64,000 nt of DNA from Otis tarda (Eukaryota; Chordata; Aves; Otidiformes; Otididae): NCBI GenBank assembly GCA_026413225.1, contig CM048552.1, forward strand, positions 27,579,001-27,643,000, written 5' to 3'. This document shows, piece after piece, positions 1 through 64,000 of the stretch; position 1 is the first letter of the stretch, and each line of letters starts with the position of its first letter. The notes beneath the pieces were generated by a model. It searched no databases, was not told where the DNA came from, and was given only the letters and a program-made list of their open reading frames with translations. The position numbers were made by a program, and so were the translations under genes.

Positions 1-754
1 CCAGATGACCAGCATCTCACTTTGAGAATTGTCATTCTGATGCAGATTTTACAGTCAAGTATTTAGTCTATTTAAACTGTGGAAATTAAGAGTGTTCTCA
101 GGTTTTCTGCTGATAGTAGTAAAAAGCATATTCAGATCATGTCCTAGTTAAAAAAAAAAAATACCCTTGAACAGGTGAAATAGCATGGGAAAATAAAAGC
201 ATGAAAACTAGCTGTAAAAGCAACATTATTTTTTACAGTACTAATTTTTTCTTTCATCCTCTTCTCTACAGTGTACTACTTTAATTCTTCAGCATCCCTG
301 ATGTACAGGGTGGGGCACTGTGAGGTTTAGCAAGTGTGGGTTTAATGTCTCTTTGGGGGATTCTTTTTATATCTCCTTACATAAGTAATCTTGGCAACAG
401 TAAAAGCATGGCATTTTCTCCTTCCCTGATAAAAGGAACTGTCCTTCCCAGTTATAGCGCTGCTAGCGCAGGATACACATCAATGAAGGAGGAGGTTATA
501 AAGCATTAAAACAGTCCACTGGGACTAGCCAATGTTTATCTGTGAAAGCTGCACTTACTGGAAAACTTATTTTCTATTTCCTTATGAAGGAAAAAAATTA
601 AAAATACTGTGAGACTGCCTGGAGGGATAAGAAAAAGACTGAAAACCAGCTAAAGCGATATTAGCAGAAATGATCAAAGTGAAAAGATAAATCTAGCCTA
701 ACTGGTAGCTTTAAATGAAACAATGGATAGCTGTCAGAGTGACCACATATGTTT

Positions 755-812
755 AAAAAAAAAAAAAAAAACAAAACCCACAAAAAACCACAAACCAAAA
801 AAACCAAAAACC
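755..812. repeat. A-rich low-complexity tract
   Basis: An A17 run followed by irregular acaaaaccc/ccaaaaacc units. Confidence 0.75.
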
Positions 813-2768
813 AGAGTAGATAAAGTATAAGGGCTGCAGAGAGTGAAATGCCAAAACCATTATGAGGTATTAAAAGACAATGGTGATTTTTCAGTTAAAG
901 CCAAACCAGTTCAACAGAAGTTGCTTCAAAGAGAAAATCTGTGCATGTAAAAACAAAATCCAACCTAGCAACCCAGATTTCTTCAATATGTATGCTAGTG
1001 TCACAGAAAGCTCAAGAAGGATATTGTGTGGAATAAAGTCAAATTTGACACCTATCCATCTGTCTGGTCAGTATTTCTTCCGGTATATTTTTTCCTGCTT
1101 CCCTATTGTCCTGCCTTCCTGTCCTTTTGCTTGCATTTATTTCACTGATGTCCCATACCTTGCATATCTTTTAAAACAACTCAGAATAACCTTAATATTA
1201 TGTGCTAATTGCAGCACCTAAGCCTTTGGACATGGGCTGTAATCACTTGCAGAAAACTCCAGCTTATCTGACAACCAAAGACTGCCACCTACAAATGTGC
1301 TATACACTCAGGCATGCTCGTGCGCAGGCTTGTAGGCACGGATGTCACAGCTGCTCAGGGAAGAGCAAGAGTGATGTCATCTAGAACAGTGTGTGCACAT
1401 CTGTAATTGGAGACACACAAAGATGTGTCAGTTCTAGCCAATCTGGTCCTGTGAGGAGCTTCAAAATTCCTCTTCAGGGAAAAATGAGTATAACCAAATA
1501 GAGTACTAAGTCAGGCACCCATGCAAGCCTTTGCAGGATACCTGTATCTAAATAATTGTAAAAGACTTTAAAGAGGGAAGTGCTAAATGTAGAGAATACG
1601 AAGAATGGGAAAGAACACATCTGCATCACCCAGTGAAGCAGCTTCATTATCTTGAAACCATGAAGCTATTCCTATTTGCTTGTGCACAGAAGCAGCTTTT
1701 GAATGTCAGGAAAATCACCCTGCCAGCAGTATCTGTTAGTCACCTGGGATACCTAAAAATCCATGGGGTGGTGGGGAGCTATTCACAGCCAAAAGAAGTC
1801 CAGAGGATGTACCTATAAATTCACTCACCTTAGAAGGGTATCATTAACATAACGTAACTAGTGCACCAGTAGATGGTCTTAATATAAAGAAAAGTACTCA
1901 CAAACATCTAAAGAAACTTGACACTTTCTTTTCAGGGAAAGGGAGTTACTTCCTTATAGCTACTAACAGATGCCATGTTAACATCAATGTATTTTTAAAA
2001 AGGGGAAGTTCTTTATTAAAACACTAGTGTGTCCTGTACCCTCTGAATCCTACAGTAAGACTTTCTGTTGCTCTTATGAAAACACTTTCAGTTTGTATTA
2101 AGCCATACAATACATGCACATGATTCTAACACAGGTTGTTGTACTTAAAATGATCACATCGTGCCTTACAGGGCTAAGATGGAGTTTACAAATGAGAACT
2201 GATTGAACGTTGTTGTCGCTGTCAGTGCCTTAACAATGGCACGTTTTACATCATTATCAGTCACACAACTGCTGTTTGGCGTGTCTTGCAGTTACACAAA
2301 GAATCCCTTTCACAAAGTTCTTGCCCTTCAAGACAGGCTGCTGTAACAAGTGAAGAAAGAGTCAGTGTAAAACAATTGGTGGATAGGGAAAAAATGTGTC
2401 CCTGACTGGCAGTCAGATTTCTGGTCTATCACCAATCACATGCATAAACAAGAGATTAAATGTTGTGAGTGGTTAATTCCCAGTTTTGGGGCTTATAAGG
2501 ATTTCCTTCAGGACAAGGCTGGTTGCATCACTTATTTTAAAAAAATATGTTGAGTTGGCAAACATTCCTTCACTATCACCATCTGCCCCAATTATTTTTT
2601 TTTAAAATGACAACTCATTTCAGCTAATCAGGATTTAATGGTCTCCAAGATCTGCTCTAAAAGCTGTTTGTTTTCCAATACTGAAATGGTTGGCTTGAGA
2701 AGCTAATTTAGGGTTCAAAGAAGGTATAACTGGATGTGGTATATATGAAATATATACCTATATGAATA

Positions 2769-2796
2769 TATACCACATATATATATATGTGGTATA
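2769..2796. repeat. Perfect 28-bp AT-rich palindrome
   Basis: The half-site tataccacatatat is followed by its exact reverse complement. A further gtggtatatat lies just upstream at about 2737, so alternative hairpins are possible. Confidence 0.9.
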
Positions 2797-3517
2797 ACTG
2801 AAATATTTTTTAGTTTATAAGACTACTGTATTTCGTTACAAGAATTCTGTCTAAAATATACCCTAGAACATCTGAAGTATAAACAGAGAAGTAACTATTA
2901 CATGTAAGAATAACATCTAAAACATTTAAACTAAGGTATGATAAAAACTGCAAGAACAAACACATTCTTTTATGAGTTTCCTGTCTGCTTCCCGTATCTC
3001 AACAAATAGGTGATGATGAGTTAACCTTATGAAATATTGTGTTTTAAAGCCAATCCTAACTAACAGACTAACTACACAAATTAAAGGGGTAAACATGTAC
3101 AACTCCAAAGCCTTATCTCAGGGGTTATTTACACAAAATCAGAAAAAGACTCCCGGGGAAGTCTAGGACAGATTTTTAAATCACTGTTGATTTTACGTGG
3201 AAGGAGCTCAAAAATATCCATTGTGATCTGCTGTGCAAAGCCCTTGAGTAGACAAAGTAAGGTATATTATATATCTTGGTAAGGTATAAATCACAACAAA
3301 ACAACTCCAAGCCTCTTTGAAGTTTTTCCATCATTGCTACATCTGCAATCTGAATCCTCAAATGCAATTATTTGCTGTTGCCTATTCTAGTTTAGGAAAT
3401 TTTTTTATTATAGAAAAACTCAATCTGTACTGTGCCAAAGCTGGTAGGTTGCTATGAAAGGTATGAGAGGAAATTTTCTGACACATCTGCCTGATATCCA
3501 ACTCTGAAAAGAACTCA

Positions 3518-64000
<60,483 letters not shown>

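Overview
The window is part of a single vertebrate protein-coding gene, CFTR (cystic fibrosis transmembrane conductance regulator, ABCC7, an ATP-binding-cassette anion channel). It lies on the minus strand, so transcription runs from high to low coordinates. Twenty coding exons, matching human exons 2 to 21, can be placed to the base between 55247 and 3605. All carry canonical AG acceptors and GT donors, and the reading phase is continuous with no stop or frameshift. Together they give 3430 coding bases, about 1143 codons, equivalent to human residues 18 to 1156. Seventeen of the twenty exons have exactly the human length. Exons 3, 14 and 17 carry in-frame gains of 1, 3 and 1 codons.

The host is almost certainly a bird. 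Exons 2 to 21 fit in about 51.6 kb, much less than in mammals. The recognisable repeats are CR1 LINE remnants and an avian-type ERVL-like solo LTR. The protein carries the bird-type residues in nucleotide-binding domain 1 (prolines at human positions 422, 434, 492 and 534, and threonine at 539). The species cannot be fixed from this window.

Layout from right to left, in gene order: 64000-55248 is intron 1 or upstream sequence (exon 1 was not found). 55247-53932 holds exons 2-3 (N-terminal lasso end, elbow helix, TM1). Intron 3 (6.3 kb) contains a 1139-bp solo LTR. 47588-40818 holds exons 4-8 (rest of membrane domain 1). 38529-19994 holds exons 9-13 and the start of exon 14 (NBD1), including the 11.2-kb intron 11. 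19994-19262 is exon 14 (end of NBD1 and the whole R domain). 18140-3605 holds exons 15-21 (membrane domain 2), with a CR1 copy in intron 18. 3604-1 is intron 21, running off the window. NBD2 (human exons 22-27) lies beyond base 1.

I see no second convincing protein-coding gene, RNA gene or CRISPR array, and no novel system. The points worth a second look are residue-level changes in the channel, simple-sequence tracts at splice sites, palindromes, duplicated intronic segments, and two weak transcription-related signals in the last 6 kb.
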